Positions 1 to 9,616 are shown, numbered from the stretch's first letter. The stretch: 64,000 nt of DNA from Sedimentisphaerales bacterium (GCA_028282905.1 JANQGW010000223.1:24677-88676), one strand, 5' to 3'. Notes: generated by a model from the sequence alone, not told the origin. Numbers and translations are program-made.

Positions 1-836
1 AGATTATCAAAGCCAATCACACTGACATCATCAGGGACATTCAGCCCTTCTTCTTTAAGCCCGGCGATAACTCCAATCGCCATTAAGTCCGTCCCGGCAA
101 TAATCGCGGTCGGCGGCTGCGGAAGCTTTGCCAGACGAACACCGGCGATTTCACCGGCCTCAACATCCCATCCGGACTCAATAATAAGTTCCTCATCAAC
201 CTGCAACCCGGCCTCCGCAATCGCACTGGCATACCCCGCCAAACGGCGAATAGAAGCCTCAATATTACTCTTACCGGCAAACGCAATGCGGCGGTGGCCA
301 CGTTCGACAAGGTGCTTAACCGCCTGACGCGCCCCTTGATAGCCGCCGTAAACAAGCCCGGTCACCTTTTCTGAATAAAAGTCGCGCCCCAGCAGGACTG
401 TCGGAACCTGGGTCTGCTCAAGGGCCTGCCGGTCTGTTTCGTTGTTGATGTTTGTCCCCAAAATCACGCCGTCAACACCGTAGGGAATCACCTCTGAAAA
501 AACTTCCTGGATCGGCTTGGCCGTCATCGAACTGTGGACAAACAGCTTATAATCCTGCTTGGAAGCCTCCTGGGCAATGACGTGAAACAGCTCCATGTAG
601 GAAAGGTCGTGAGCAAAATCAGCAGAGGAATAATTAAAAACAAACGCAAAAGTCTTTGTCTTCGCGCCGATCAGCCCCCTCGCCAGAGGATTCGGCTGAT
701 AACCCAGCTTCCGGGCCGTTTTAACAATCCTCTCCTTTGTCGCGGCACTGACTCGCTTACTGCCTCGCAAAGCCAGACTGACCGTGACCGCCGATGTGTT
801 AACCTCTTTCGCAATGTCATATATTGTAACAGCCAA
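1..836 (-). CDS. LacI/GalR-family transcriptional regulator (partial)
   Basis: Sugar-responsive DNA-binding repressor, truncated by the window start: 278 codons are present and roughly 60 C-terminal residues are missing. The N-terminus reads as a LacI helix-turn-helix (IYDIAKEVNTSAVTVSLAL, then the hinge region LGYQPNPLARGL), followed by a periplasmic-binding-protein-like sensor domain with ILGTNI, GHRRIAF and VIGFDN. The start is a TTG at 836, preceded by GGGAGG eight bases upstream; no ATG fits better. It is divergent from the phosphatase/sulfatase operon, and its promoter holds two operator-like sites, so it is probably an autoregulated local repressor responding to a sugar released from the target polysaccharide. 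The ligand is unknown. Confidence 0.9.
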   Translation of the reverse strand, partial: MAVTIYDIAKEVNTSAVTVSLALRGSKRVSAATKERIVKTARKLGYQPNPLARGLIGAKTKTFAFVFNYSSADFAHDLSYMELFHVIAQEASKQDYKLFVHSSMTAKPIQEVFSEVIPYGVDGVILGTNINNETDRQALEQTQVPTVLLGRDFYSEKVTGLVYGGYQGARQAVKHLVERGHRRIAFAGKSNIEASIRRLAGYASAIAEAGLQVDEELIIESGWDVEAGEIAGVRLAKLPQPPTAIIAGTDLMAIGVIAGLKEEGLNVPDDVSVIGFDN

Positions 837-860
837 CAGTACAACCTCCCGTAAAATAAT

Positions 861-872
861 CTAACCGATTAA
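861..872. promoter_or_regulatory. Operator-like site O2 for the LacI-family repressor
   Basis: CTAACCGATTAA matches the CG-centred palindrome TTAATCGATTAA at 10 of 12 positions. It lies just downstream of the repressor's -10 box. Its centre is 22 bp (two helical turns) from that of the second site, and the two sites are inverted copies of each other. Confidence 0.6.
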
Positions 873-879
873 CTAACTT

Positions 880-908
880 ATTCTAATCGGTTAACCTTTT
901 CATGTCAA
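880..908 (-). promoter_or_regulatory. Sigma-70-type promoter of the LacI-family gene
   Basis: Reading the minus strand, TTGACA (908-903) and TAGAAT (885-880) are separated by exactly 17 bases, close to the bacterial consensus. The spacer contains one operator-like half of the paired sites, which suggests autorepression. Confidence 0.7.
883..894. promoter_or_regulatory. Operator-like site O1 for the LacI-family repressor
   Basis: CTAATCGGTTAA matches TTAATCGATTAA at 10 of 12 positions and overlaps the -10/spacer region of the repressor promoter. TAACCGATTA (862-871) and TAATCGGTTA (884-893) form an inverted repeat. Confidence 0.6.
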
Positions 909-1039
909 TAGTTTTCTGGCTTTTTCAAAATCCACTATGAAATCCATAAACATATTATTTTAAACCACTTACATTATTTCAATGTGAAAAACACAAAAAA
1001 AGTTGTCTGATTGCTGAGTTTTTTCTTCTCAAAACATGC

Positions 1040-1051
1040 TTAATCGATAAG
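1040..1051. promoter_or_regulatory. Operator-like site before the phosphatase/sulfatase operon
   Basis: TTAATCGATAAG keeps the first nine positions of TTAATCGATTAA and lies about 42 bp before the start codon of the first operon gene, with an AT-rich possible -10 (TATAAA, 1054-1059) next to it. No convincing -35 was found. Confidence 0.5.
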
Positions 1052-1092
1052 ATTATAAAAAGAAACCGAATTCATGCTATTAAAGGGATACT

Positions 1093-3777
1093 ATGAGTAA
1101 ATTAAAGGTCAACAGCATTCTTCAAACGGCCCTCTTCCTAACCCTTGCAATCCTGAATTCCTCCTGCAGCCTCTGGGGCAATACTGAACTATCAACTTTC
1201 CCCCCGCCATGGTCGCTTAATACCCGGCAAACCTGGGCAGGCTCTCATTTTTGGGCCAATCGCCTTCAGGATTGGCATATTATAAATGGAAGACTTGAAT
1301 GCATTAAAGCCTCGCCCGACAACCCCATGCGAACGGTACACTTATTGACTGCCCGGTTAAATGACCGCCAAAGCCGGTTCACAATGACTGTCCAAACCGG
1401 CCTGATTAATAAGCAAAACAATATTTCCCCGAACACCGCCACAGGATTTCTGATCGGCGCCGGTCGGGATCTTGACTACCGGGCGGCCAGCCTGATCCAT
1501 CACAGCGCAGGGGCTAATGGGGGTCTGTTTGCAGGTATCAATGGTCAGGGAGAACTATTTATCAGCGATTTCAGCATTACGCCCGCCAAAAAAGGTATAA
1601 AAGGATACTATGGAAAAATACTGGCAGCTCAGTCGGCTTTCAAAGAGCTGCCGGACTCCGTTTCCCTCGAACTGACAGCGACTCCCGAAAAAATCGGTTA
1701 CCGCCTGGCTTTGAAGGCTGTAAACACCGACACAAAGCAGGAACTGACGACCGTCCACCTTGAAAACATTAAATCTGACAGACTTATCGGCAACGTGGCT
1801 TTGGTTTCTCATCCCGGCACCGGCCGGAATACCGGCAGATTCTGGTTTAAGGACTGGAACGTAACAGGCAAAAAATTCACATTCAGGCCGGACCGGCAAT
1901 GCGGCCCGGTCATTAGTGCACAATACACCCTTAGCGAAAACACCCTGAAGCTGACCGCTCAACTGATGCCCATTGACCTGCAAAACTCTAAAGAGGTCAC
2001 CCTTCAAATCAAAACCAGCAACACCTGGAAAACTATTGCCATCCAGCCGGTCAACTCCGACAGTTTCACGGCAACATTCAGTATCGACAACTGGGACGCA
2101 ACCAAAAACATCGATTACAAAATTACCACCGACTTGTCGGAGACAAACAATCCCTGGTACGGCACCATCTGCAAAGAACCGCTTGATAAGAAAAGCATCG
2201 TAGTCGCGGCATTCACCGGCAATCACAATGTCGCCCGCCCCGGCGTGGATCGTGGACAGTTCAACTGGACACAACAGGCTCTGTGGTTCCCGCATACCGA
2301 TGTTGTCCAAAGTATCACGCATCACAAGCCCGATGTTTTATTTTTTTCAGGTGATCAGGTCTATGAAGGCGCCAGCCCGACACGACCGGACCGGTCTTCA
2401 CCGGAGAACATGAAGCTGGATTACCTGTACAAGTGGTACCTCTGGTGCTGGGCGTTCGGTGATTTATGTCGAAATACGCCCGCGGTCATCATTCCGGACG
2501 ATCATGATGTGTATCAGGGAAACCTCTGGGGAGCCGGCGGACGGCCAACAAAGAATCAAGGCGATGGCGGGTATGTTTATCCGCCGGACTTTGTCAACAT
2601 GGTCGAACGCACACAAACCAGCCACCTGCCGGCCCCGAATGATCCCACACCGGTCGAACAGGGTATCGGCGTCTATTACTGCTCCATGAAATACGGCGGC
2701 ATCGATTTCGCCATTCTCGAAGACCGAAAATTCAAATCCTCCGCCCGCACGTTAATTCCCGGCAGCATTACAGTCGGCGAAACCGAATTCAACAAGCCGG
2801 GCTTTGACCCGGCCACCGACGGCGATGTGCCGGGGGCAATCCTCTTAGGGCAGCGACAGTTGGATTTTCTGCGTCAATGGTCCCTTGACTGGAACGACGA
2901 CATCTGGGCCAAGGCCGTTCTGTCTCAGACACTGTTTTCGCATGTCCAGACCTACCCCGTCGGTAAGGGCAGTAAAGGCACGCAGTCTCTCCCGCCGGAC
3001 GCTTATCCTGTTGACGAATTACGCACGAACACCGACTCCAACGGCTGGCCGCAAACCGGCCGAAACAACGCTTTACGCCTGATGCGCCGCTGCTTTGCGG
3101 TCCATCTTGCCGGCGACACGCATCTGGGCAACACCATTCAATACGGCGTAGATAAGTGGGAAGACGCATCGTACGCCTTGTGTGTGCCTTCAATTGCTAA
3201 CTTTTATCCGAGACGCTGGTATCCTCCAAACACCCATGAGAATAAACAATCGGTCACTGAAAAATACACCGGTAACTTCCTTGACAGCTTCGGCAACAAA
3301 ATGACCGTTCACGCAGTTTCCAACCCGGTTCTCACGGGGCACCGACCTGCGGAACTTCATGATAAAGCCCCCGGCTACGGCATCGCACACTTTAACAAAC
3401 AAAACCGGCAAATCACATTTGAATGCTGGCCCCGATGGCAAAATCCTTCATCGCCAAACGCAAAACCCTATACCGGCTGGCCGGTATCCTTCAATCTGCT
3501 GGATAATTACACCGCCAATGCAAAACTCAAACTGCCTACCCTGAAAATCGCCGGGGTGACAGATCCTGTAATCCAGATCATCGATGAATCTAATGACGAA
3601 ACCCTCTACACACTTAGAATCAACGGAAATACATTCCAGCCAAAAGTTTTCACGCTGGGCAGTTATACGATTAAGATTGGCCAGTCTAATCCTTACACAC
3701 TGACCAGCCTCAATGCTTCTAATCAAACAGACCAAATCATCCGCATTGATCTCACAGAAAGAAAGGAACAGCCATGA
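1093..3777 (+). CDS. PhoD-like metallophosphatase, secreted or lipoprotein
   Basis: 894 aa. The N-terminus is a hydrophobic signal ending near Cys25 (LNSSC), a possible but imperfect lipobox. Residues 30 to about 260 look like a beta-sandwich/concanavalin-like module. From about residue 365 there is an alkaline-phosphatase-D-type metallophosphatase core: FFSGDQVYEG (about 417), IPDDHDVYQGN (about 467) and a late LAGDTHLGN (about 673) are the metal-ligand blocks expected of this family. It is the first gene of an operon, overlapping the next sulfatase by ATGA. The family cleaves phosphomonoesters or phosphodiesters. In this setting it may remove phosphate or another ester from a polysaccharide, but the substrate is not visible in the sequence. 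Confidence 0.85.
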   Translation: MSKLKVNSILQTALFLTLAILNSSCSLWGNTELSTFPPPWSLNTRQTWAGSHFWANRLQDWHIINGRLECIKASPDNPMRTVHLLTARLNDRQSRFTMTVQTGLINKQNNISPNTATGFLIGAGRDLDYRAASLIHHSAGANGGLFAGINGQGELFISDFSITPAKKGIKGYYGKILAAQSAFKELPDSVSLELTATPEKIGYRLALKAVNTDTKQELTTVHLENIKSDRLIGNVALVSHPGTGRNTGRFWFKDWNVTGKKFTFRPDRQCGPVISAQYTLSENTLKLTAQLMPIDLQNSKEVTLQIKTSNTWKTIAIQPVNSDSFTATFSIDNWDATKNIDYKITTDLSETNNPWYGTICKEPLDKKSIVVAAFTGNHNVARPGVDRGQFNWTQQALWFPHTDVVQSITHHKPDVLFFSGDQVYEGASPTRPDRSSPENMKLDYLYKWYLWCWAFGDLCRNTPAVIIPDDHDVYQGNLWGAGGRPTKNQGDGGYVYPPDFVNMVERTQTSHLPAPNDPTPVEQGIGVYYCSMKYGGIDFAILEDRKFKSSARTLIPGSITVGETEFNKPGFDPATDGDVPGAILLGQRQLDFLRQWSLDWNDDIWAKAVLSQTLFSHVQTYPVGKGSKGTQSLPPDAYPVDELRTNTDSNGWPQTGRNNALRLMRRCFAVHLAGDTHLGNTIQYGVDKWEDASYALCVPSIANFYPRRWYPPNTHENKQSVTEKYTGNFLDSFGNKMTVHAVSNPVLTGHRPAELHDKAPGYGIAHFNKQNRQITFECWPRWQNPSSPNAKPYTGWPVSFNLLDNYTANAKLKLPTLKIAGVTDPVIQIIDESNDETLYTLRINGNTFQPKVFTLGSYTIKIGQSNPYTLTSLNASNQTDQIIRIDLTERKEQP

Positions 3778-5228
3778 ATCGCCGCGAATTTATCAGGACA
3801 GCAGTATCCGCGGCGGCATTGACCGTCCTGCCGGGATGTTCTTCTGCAGCGACTTCTGCCGCCGGAAAACGCAAACCCAACATCTTATTGATCTATGCGG
3901 ATGACCTCGGCTATCATGATCTGGCCTGTTATGGCAACAAATACCATGAAACGCCGAACATCGACAAGCTATGCTCACAGGGCATGAAGTTTACCGACGC
4001 CTACAGTTGCGGCCCGGTCTGTGCCCCGTCGCGAGCTTGTCTGATGAGCGGCCAGTACGTCACCCGTCACGGTATCTATCGCGTCAACCAGGTGGATACG
4101 AAACACACTGAACAGCAGGCAATGAAATGTCCGGAAAACACCGAAAAACTGTCTTTGAATATCGTCACCATTGCCGATGCACTCCGGCGGGCCGGCTACC
4201 AGACCGGTTACTGCGGCAAGTGGCACCTCGGCACCGAAAACGAAGCCATCTCGGACTACCACCCCTCCCGACGTGGTTTTACCGATGCCGTCCAGACACG
4301 TTCGCCCAGCGGCAAGCAGCGTTATTTCTATCCCAACTTCCGAACCATCCCAAAAGTTACTATCGAGGATGGAACATATCTAACCGACGTCATCACCGCA
4401 CAGGCAGTTCGCTTCCTGGACGAAAACAAGGACAAGCCGTTCTTTCTGTATCTGCCGCACTTTAATGTCCACGGCCCGCACGAAGCCAAGCAGAAAACGA
4501 TTAAAAAATACCAAAAGAAACCAAAAACCGAAAAATACCACGACCCCGTCTATGCGGCCATGCACGAACACCTCGACGACGCCGTCGGTGTGCTGCTGGA
4601 TAAACTCGACGAACAGAATATCGCCGACAATACCATCGTCATCTTTACCGCCGACAACGGGGCGCTGCCGAAGTTTTCTAATACTCCGCTGCGTGCGGGT
4701 AAGGGCTATCTCTACGAGGGCGGCATCCGGGTACCGCTGATAATTCGCGACCCGAGAACTGTCAAGCCAGGCAGCCTCTGCGAAGAACCGGTCACCCAGG
4801 TCGATTTCTATCCTACACTGCTGGAACTAACCGGCGCAGCCGCGCCGGCAGGGCAAGTATTAGACGGCGTCAGCATCACCGGTGTGCTGAAATCGGGGGG
4901 AACATCCAAACTGAATCGGAAAAATATTTTCTGGCATTTCCCAACCTATCTGAAATTCAGCGGCGCCCAAAAGAAATATCTGGTCACGCCCTGCAGTGCC
5001 GTCCGGCAAGGCGAGTATAAACTAATCGAATTTCTCGAAGACGGAACATGCGAACTCTACAACCTCAAACAGGATATCGGCGAAATAAATAATCTCGCAG
5101 ACAAAATGCCTGACAAAGCCAATGAACTGAAAGCAGTACTCCATCAATGGCGAAAAGAAACCAACGCAATGATGCCCGTACACAAACATCAAGCAATATC
5201 ATCGATCCGCGGAAAGGAATTGAAATGA
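3774..5228 (+). CDS. Cys-type sulfatase (arylsulfatase family)
   Basis: 484 aa. It begins with a twin-arginine-like export signal (MNRREFIRTA) and a Cys at 22 that could be lipidated. The alkaline-phosphatase-fold sulfatase core starts with NILLIYADDLGYHD (metal-binding Asp43/Asp44). The modification motif CAPSRACLMSG has Cys83 as the residue converted to formylglycine, and IFTADNGALPKF carries the later metal ligands. It would remove sulfate esters from a secreted polysaccharide or its oligosaccharides. Its start codon overlaps the preceding stop (ATGA) and its stop overlaps the next start in the same way, so the three genes are translationally coupled. The exact S1 subfamily cannot be assigned by eye. 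Confidence 0.92.
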   Translation: MNRREFIRTAVSAAALTVLPGCSSAATSAAGKRKPNILLIYADDLGYHDLACYGNKYHETPNIDKLCSQGMKFTDAYSCGPVCAPSRACLMSGQYVTRHGIYRVNQVDTKHTEQQAMKCPENTEKLSLNIVTIADALRRAGYQTGYCGKWHLGTENEAISDYHPSRRGFTDAVQTRSPSGKQRYFYPNFRTIPKVTIEDGTYLTDVITAQAVRFLDENKDKPFFLYLPHFNVHGPHEAKQKTIKKYQKKPKTEKYHDPVYAAMHEHLDDAVGVLLDKLDEQNIADNTIVIFTADNGALPKFSNTPLRAGKGYLYEGGIRVPLIIRDPRTVKPGSLCEEPVTQVDFYPTLLELTGAAAPAGQVLDGVSITGVLKSGGTSKLNRKNIFWHFPTYLKFSGAQKKYLVTPCSAVRQGEYKLIEFLEDGTCELYNLKQDIGEINNLADKMPDKANELKAVLHQWRKETNAMMPVHKHQAISSIRGKELK

Positions 5229-6748
5229 GCATAACCATGAACCGACGACAATTTCTCGCCGGCATCGCCGGTACAACCGCCCTGTCTCTGGCAAATCCGC
5301 TGATTGCCGCTGCCAATAAGCCGCCCAAGCGAAAAAATGTGCTGTTTATTGCTGTTGATGACCTGCGATGCGAGCTTGGCTGTTATGGAGCCAAACATAT
5401 TATAAGCCCCAATATTGATAAGCTCGCCGCTCGGGGCCTGCTGTTTGAACGGGCCTACTGCCAGCAGGCGGTCTGTTCGCCGTCTCGCACCAGTCTATTG
5501 ACGGGTCTGCGGCCGGACTCAGCCAAGGTGTGGGATTTGTTTACCTTTTTCCGCGATACGGTTCCGGACGTGGTGACACTGCCGCAGCATTTCAAGAATC
5601 ACGGCTATCACACCGAAAGCATCGGCAAGATCGCCCACAAGAGCAAAATGCAGGACGACAAGCATTCCTGGTCGGTCAAGTCCCGACGTACCTGGTCCAA
5701 AGGCTACTGGCAATCGGAAGAAGGCGTCAAAATTCGTGAAATGCTGTCCAAGCGAGCGGATGAAAAAGGCCTGAAAGGCTCCGACCGCTACTATGCGACA
5801 CTGGGCCCACCCGTCGATAAGGTAAAAGGCCCGGATATCGACCAACCCGATGGGCTCGCCGCTGTATGGGCCGTTGAGTCGCTGGAAAAACTGGCCAAAC
5901 AGGACAAGCCTTTCTTCCTGGCGGCCGGATTTTTCAAACCGCATTTGCCGTTCAGTGCTCCCGAAAAGTACTGGAACCTATACAACCGCGACGACATCCA
6001 GCCGCCGGCAACAAAGAACTGGCCACAAAACGCACCCAAAATCGCCGGCATCGGCTGGCACGAACTGCGTCACTACTACGGCATGCCGGAAAAAGGGCCG
6101 GTCACAGACCAGCAGGCTAAAGAACTCATCCACGGCTACTACGCCTGTGTTAGTTTTGTCGATGCGCAAATCGGCCGCCTCGTTGATACGTTGGATCGGC
6201 TGGGCATCGCCGACGACACCGTCATCATCCTCTGGGGCGACCACGGCTGGAAACTCGGCGATTACGGCGCTTGGTGCAAGCACACCAATTTCGAGCTGGA
6301 CACGCGCGTGCCGATGATTCTTGTCAATCCGGGTTCAAAAGAAAACCAGCAATCAAAGGCCCTTGTGGAATTTGTCGATATCTACCCCACGCTCGCCGAA
6401 CTGTGCGACCTGCCGGTTCCCGCACACTGCGAAGGCACCAGCATGGCCCCGCTGTTGAAAAAACCGAATCGCCCATGGAAAACCGCGGCCTTCAGCCAGT
6501 ACCCGCGTAAAAAAGACAAAGTCATGGGCTATAGTATGCGAACGGACCAGTGGCGTTACACCGAATGGCTGGATCGCAAAACGCAGCAGGTTTTGTCACG
6601 TGAGCTGTATGACCACAGAACCGACCAAGCCGAAACAGTCAATCTGGGCGACGATCCGAACTATGCTGCTGTCGTCAAAAAACTGTCACACCAACTCGAC
6701 AAGGGCAATGGCTGGAAAAAAGCAAAACCGCCGCAATCAACACTTTGA
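5225..6748 (+). CDS. Cys-type sulfatase, iduronate-2-sulfatase-like
   Basis: 507 aa from the ATG at 5225. I prefer this to an upstream in-frame ATG because AAAGGAAT precedes it and it overlaps the previous stop as ATGA. The N-terminus is a twin-arginine-type signal (NRRQFLAGIAG). The core shows NVLFIAVDDLRCELGCYG, CSPSRTSLLTG with formylglycine Cys84, FKPHLPF and WGDHGWKLGDYG, which are typical of the iduronate-2-sulfatase-like branch. Together with the PL8 lyase beside it, this suggests sulfated uronic-acid-containing glycans. Final gene of the three-gene operon. Confidence 0.9.
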   Translation: MSITMNRRQFLAGIAGTTALSLANPLIAAANKPPKRKNVLFIAVDDLRCELGCYGAKHIISPNIDKLAARGLLFERAYCQQAVCSPSRTSLLTGLRPDSAKVWDLFTFFRDTVPDVVTLPQHFKNHGYHTESIGKIAHKSKMQDDKHSWSVKSRRTWSKGYWQSEEGVKIREMLSKRADEKGLKGSDRYYATLGPPVDKVKGPDIDQPDGLAAVWAVESLEKLAKQDKPFFLAAGFFKPHLPFSAPEKYWNLYNRDDIQPPATKNWPQNAPKIAGIGWHELRHYYGMPEKGPVTDQQAKELIHGYYACVSFVDAQIGRLVDTLDRLGIADDTVIILWGDHGWKLGDYGAWCKHTNFELDTRVPMILVNPGSKENQQSKALVEFVDIYPTLAELCDLPVPAHCEGTSMAPLLKKPNRPWKTAAFSQYPRKKDKVMGYSMRTDQWRYTEWLDRKTQQVLSRELYDHRTDQAETVNLGDDPNYAAVVKKLSHQLDKGNGWKKAKPPQSTL

Positions 6749-6781
6749 CCTTTTCTCCGACAATCACTGTTAAACATAAAA

Positions 6782-6818
6782 AACTGCCGGAAGGACGTTG
6801 AAAATCCTTCCGGCAGTT
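6782..6818 (-). terminator. Rho-independent terminator between convergent genes
   Basis: A perfect 14-bp inverted repeat, AACTGCCGGAAGGA (6782-6795) and its complement (6805-6818), has a 9-base loop. On the minus strand the stem runs into TTTTTTATG, so it best fits termination of the PL8 lyase transcript. It may also stop the sulfatase operon, although the U-tract on that side is weak. Confidence 0.85.
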
Positions 6819-6865
6819 CAAATTATAGATGGAAAATCACCTACCCCTTCCCAAAGCCTGCCCGC

Positions 6866-9616
6866 TTAATTCCCCCAGCCTTCGGCAAACAATTCAAAGT
6901 CCAGCAGGTTAACAACCCCATCACCGTTCGGCAGCGGAGCAATATCCGCCGACGGTGACAATGGCGCATCAAGCCATTGACTGCACAGCGCCGCCAAATC
7001 ATCGGCATCCGTTGAACCGCTGCTATCAAGATCACCAACACGAACCAGTTTCAGCCTCTGGACTGCTTCCTGACGATAAGCCATTGTCACAATTGTATGG
7101 CCGTCAGCATAGGCCACTTGTGGTTCCAGCGTATCGGTTTGCGAGTGAATACGCCAACTGCCTTCAATCTCGATAACAAACGGCGAGGTATCTATCAAAT
7201 CGGACGAGCCGCAACTGATCTCGAACAATCCCGCCTGCCGTTGCCACATATAGGCACCGGGGCGATTGACGGAAATCAGACCATCCTCATTAATGGTATA
7301 AGCCCCGGTAAATACCGCCGCCGCATAGGCATCGGTCGCTTTATCGTAAAGCAAATGGCAGTCATTCGACGTCTCCAGCGAAAACGGCTGTGTTTGTGGC
7401 GCAGCCATCGCCGCGGCCAGCCCGTCCAGTTGGCCGGCATCCGGCTTAACCAAAACCGTATAGGCCAATGACTGATTGGTCGGCGCTGTCCCATGCTCAA
7501 AATAAACTTTCGTATAGTTGCCTTCCGACGGATTAAAATACCCGGAATCCACGTCTTCGACAAAATCATCATCATAAACATAGCCCGGCATTGACCCCGG
7601 TCCGGTATAGTACTCGGACAATCCGTAATACCACTGCTGAACGCCGCGTTTGGCCTTCAGCGGCGGAGCACCGAAGTGAATATAGTAGCCATTACCATTA
7701 ATATCAGTGAGTGTATGTCCGCCGCCGGACGGCAATGTCCATTGGCCCGTACCACTGTAGCTGCTGCCATTCATCGTCAGAGGCGAATTGGAAAAGCTCT
7801 CGCTGCCCTGCTGAATCAAGCCGGTCACCACCTCGCGGCCACTATCGGAATAGTTGATTTGGTCGGTCACCAGCGTAATCCGGTTGCCAAAGAAAAACGC
7901 ACTCTTGCGATGGCTGCCGTTATTCGGCACATAAAACCAGAGACCGTTATTAAACAGATTCGCACCACCGGTCAGATCAGCCGCCCCTGAAAAATACCCC
8001 GGCTTCCTCCAATAGAGATGATCGACAAGATCGACCACCCGGTTGGTCACATTGGGATAGAAGTTATGGTCCCATCCCTGGTAATAGTATCCGGAATCCG
8101 CCAGATTCGGCGCCCGCCCGTTTTGCCCCTCTGTAATCAACAACAGAGAACCACGCATAGACTGCCGGTGATGGTGGTTGGGGCGTCCCATCGCGTCATA
8201 GGCCTCGCCGCCGCGGCGATGGTTATGCGCTCCCCGCAAACTGGCCATCCAATCATCCCGCCGATGCACCGCTGCTCCCATCACCTGAAACGAGTGATGC
8301 CCCCGCAGAAAACCCCATGCCTCTTGATCATCGGCTGGCATCGGCGGCAGCACAATAGAACGCCACGCAGTCGGCAGGCTGGAACTACCCTGACCGGCTT
8401 TGACAATCGCCGGATATGCCATTTCCAGATCATCGGCAATCTGCGCACTGTCACCGGCCGTATAAGCAGCTGTCAACTCGGCGGACATCCGAAAGAAAGA
8501 CACCGTATTGCCAATTGATTTCCCACCGGAAACCGACACCGAGGGCAACTGCGGACGCAGGGAATAATGCACCGGAAACGTTCCGTTCGTATCCGTCCAT
8601 GCCCAAGCCAGAGCCGCACGCCTGAAACGCCCGACTGAGTCAGCGGTTAACACGCTGTTGATGCCCGCCTCGCTGAAAATCCTGTGCGGCTTAACCATAT
8701 TGGTAAAACTGTAAGAGGCATAATGGATGTGATGGCCCCAATGGTGAATAATCCCGCCGTCGATGGTAATCAGGCCATTGGTGCCGCCTTCCGGATAACC
8801 AACAATCGTCTTATCCAACTGGTAGCGAACCAGGTTCAGAAGCTGCCATTTGAAGGCACTATCGCTCATCTGCGCAACCGCATTAAAAGCCGTAGTGTAA
8901 CTCGTATGATAACGGTCCGTCGAAGAGTAGGGATTCAGTTCCTCCAGTAAATCACCGCCGCCCGAACAGAAAAACAGACTCAGCCCGAACAAATCACGAT
9001 ATTCCTGCGGAAGTGTGTGGGACATCCTCAACGTCTTCCAGGCCGTGTTCCGCCAGGTGTACCCGTTGCCGTACGACAGCGAACCGCCCGTCCAGCCCGG
9101 AAAGGCCCGGTGATTGAGAAACAGTTCGATCATGTCAAGATAGGCCTGCTCAATCACAGCCCGCTGCGAGACCGAAGCGTTCTTATAATAATCAACAATC
9201 CGGTTAACCGCCGGAATCCAGTCACCGTTAAAGCCCGCCGGCTCGGCAGGATTCGTTGTCGACGAAGCATTCTCCGAGTCCATAATGGTAATCGGCCGGC
9301 CGGTCAGTTCCCCGCTGACCGAATCTCGTACAATCGCAAATTGCACAGAAACAATGTCATCGATTTCCTGCATTTGTGCGGAACTTAAACCGGAACCATT
9401 GGGAGTGACCATGCTGACGGCATAGCCGGCATCCACATGATTAATTTGTGCGCGTATCGATGAGGTGATGTCCGCTTCGGCAAGCTTAGCCGGAGCATGT
9501 CCATAGTCCGTTCGCAAATCCCAACTGTAGGACGGAATCGCCAAAGCTGCCCCTGAAATAATAATCAACGACAGCATTAGCAACCGCATCACCCGGAACC
9601 TATCATTTCGGTTCAT
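6866..9616 (-). CDS. PL8 polysaccharide lyase, chondroitinase-ABC-like, with dockerin-like C-terminus
   Basis: 916 aa. Signal peptide at residues 1-27. The remainder aligns by eye with Proteus chondroitin ABC lyase I: an alpha-helical N-terminal part, then the beta domain with DINGNGYYIHFG, SEGNYTKVYFEHG and a VLVKPD block. The known catalytic set His501/Tyr508/Arg560/Glu653 maps to His295, Tyr302, Arg354 and Glu471, with the same 7- and 52-residue spacings for the first three. The tail (about 858-916) contains two dockerin-like repeats (GDLDSSGSTDADDLAALC and NGDGVVNLLDFELFAEGW). The enzyme should cleave uronic-acid-containing, probably sulfated, polysaccharides by beta-elimination outside the cytoplasm. 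It is convergent to the sulfatases. The start could also be Met10. Confidence 0.85.
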   Translation of the reverse strand: MNRNDRFRVMRLLMLSLIIISGAALAIPSYSWDLRTDYGHAPAKLAEADITSSIRAQINHVDAGYAVSMVTPNGSGLSSAQMQEIDDIVSVQFAIVRDSVSGELTGRPITIMDSENASSTTNPAEPAGFNGDWIPAVNRIVDYYKNASVSQRAVIEQAYLDMIELFLNHRAFPGWTGGSLSYGNGYTWRNTAWKTLRMSHTLPQEYRDLFGLSLFFCSGGGDLLEELNPYSSTDRYHTSYTTAFNAVAQMSDSAFKWQLLNLVRYQLDKTIVGYPEGGTNGLITIDGGIIHHWGHHIHYASYSFTNMVKPHRIFSEAGINSVLTADSVGRFRRAALAWAWTDTNGTFPVHYSLRPQLPSVSVSGGKSIGNTVSFFRMSAELTAAYTAGDSAQIADDLEMAYPAIVKAGQGSSSLPTAWRSIVLPPMPADDQEAWGFLRGHHSFQVMGAAVHRRDDWMASLRGAHNHRRGGEAYDAMGRPNHHHRQSMRGSLLLITEGQNGRAPNLADSGYYYQGWDHNFYPNVTNRVVDLVDHLYWRKPGYFSGAADLTGGANLFNNGLWFYVPNNGSHRKSAFFFGNRITLVTDQINYSDSGREVVTGLIQQGSESFSNSPLTMNGSSYSGTGQWTLPSGGGHTLTDINGNGYYIHFGAPPLKAKRGVQQWYYGLSEYYTGPGSMPGYVYDDDFVEDVDSGYFNPSEGNYTKVYFEHGTAPTNQSLAYTVLVKPDAGQLDGLAAAMAAPQTQPFSLETSNDCHLLYDKATDAYAAAVFTGAYTINEDGLISVNRPGAYMWQRQAGLFEISCGSSDLIDTSPFVIEIEGSWRIHSQTDTLEPQVAYADGHTIVTMAYRQEAVQRLKLVRVGDLDSSGSTDADDLAALCSQWLDAPLSPSADIAPLPNGDGVVNLLDFELFAEGWGN

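Noticed and set aside
1555..2325. Long reading frame antisense to the PhoD-like gene
   Set aside because: It lies wholly within a well supported gene with clear phosphatase motifs, has no ribosome-binding site and no recognisable features.
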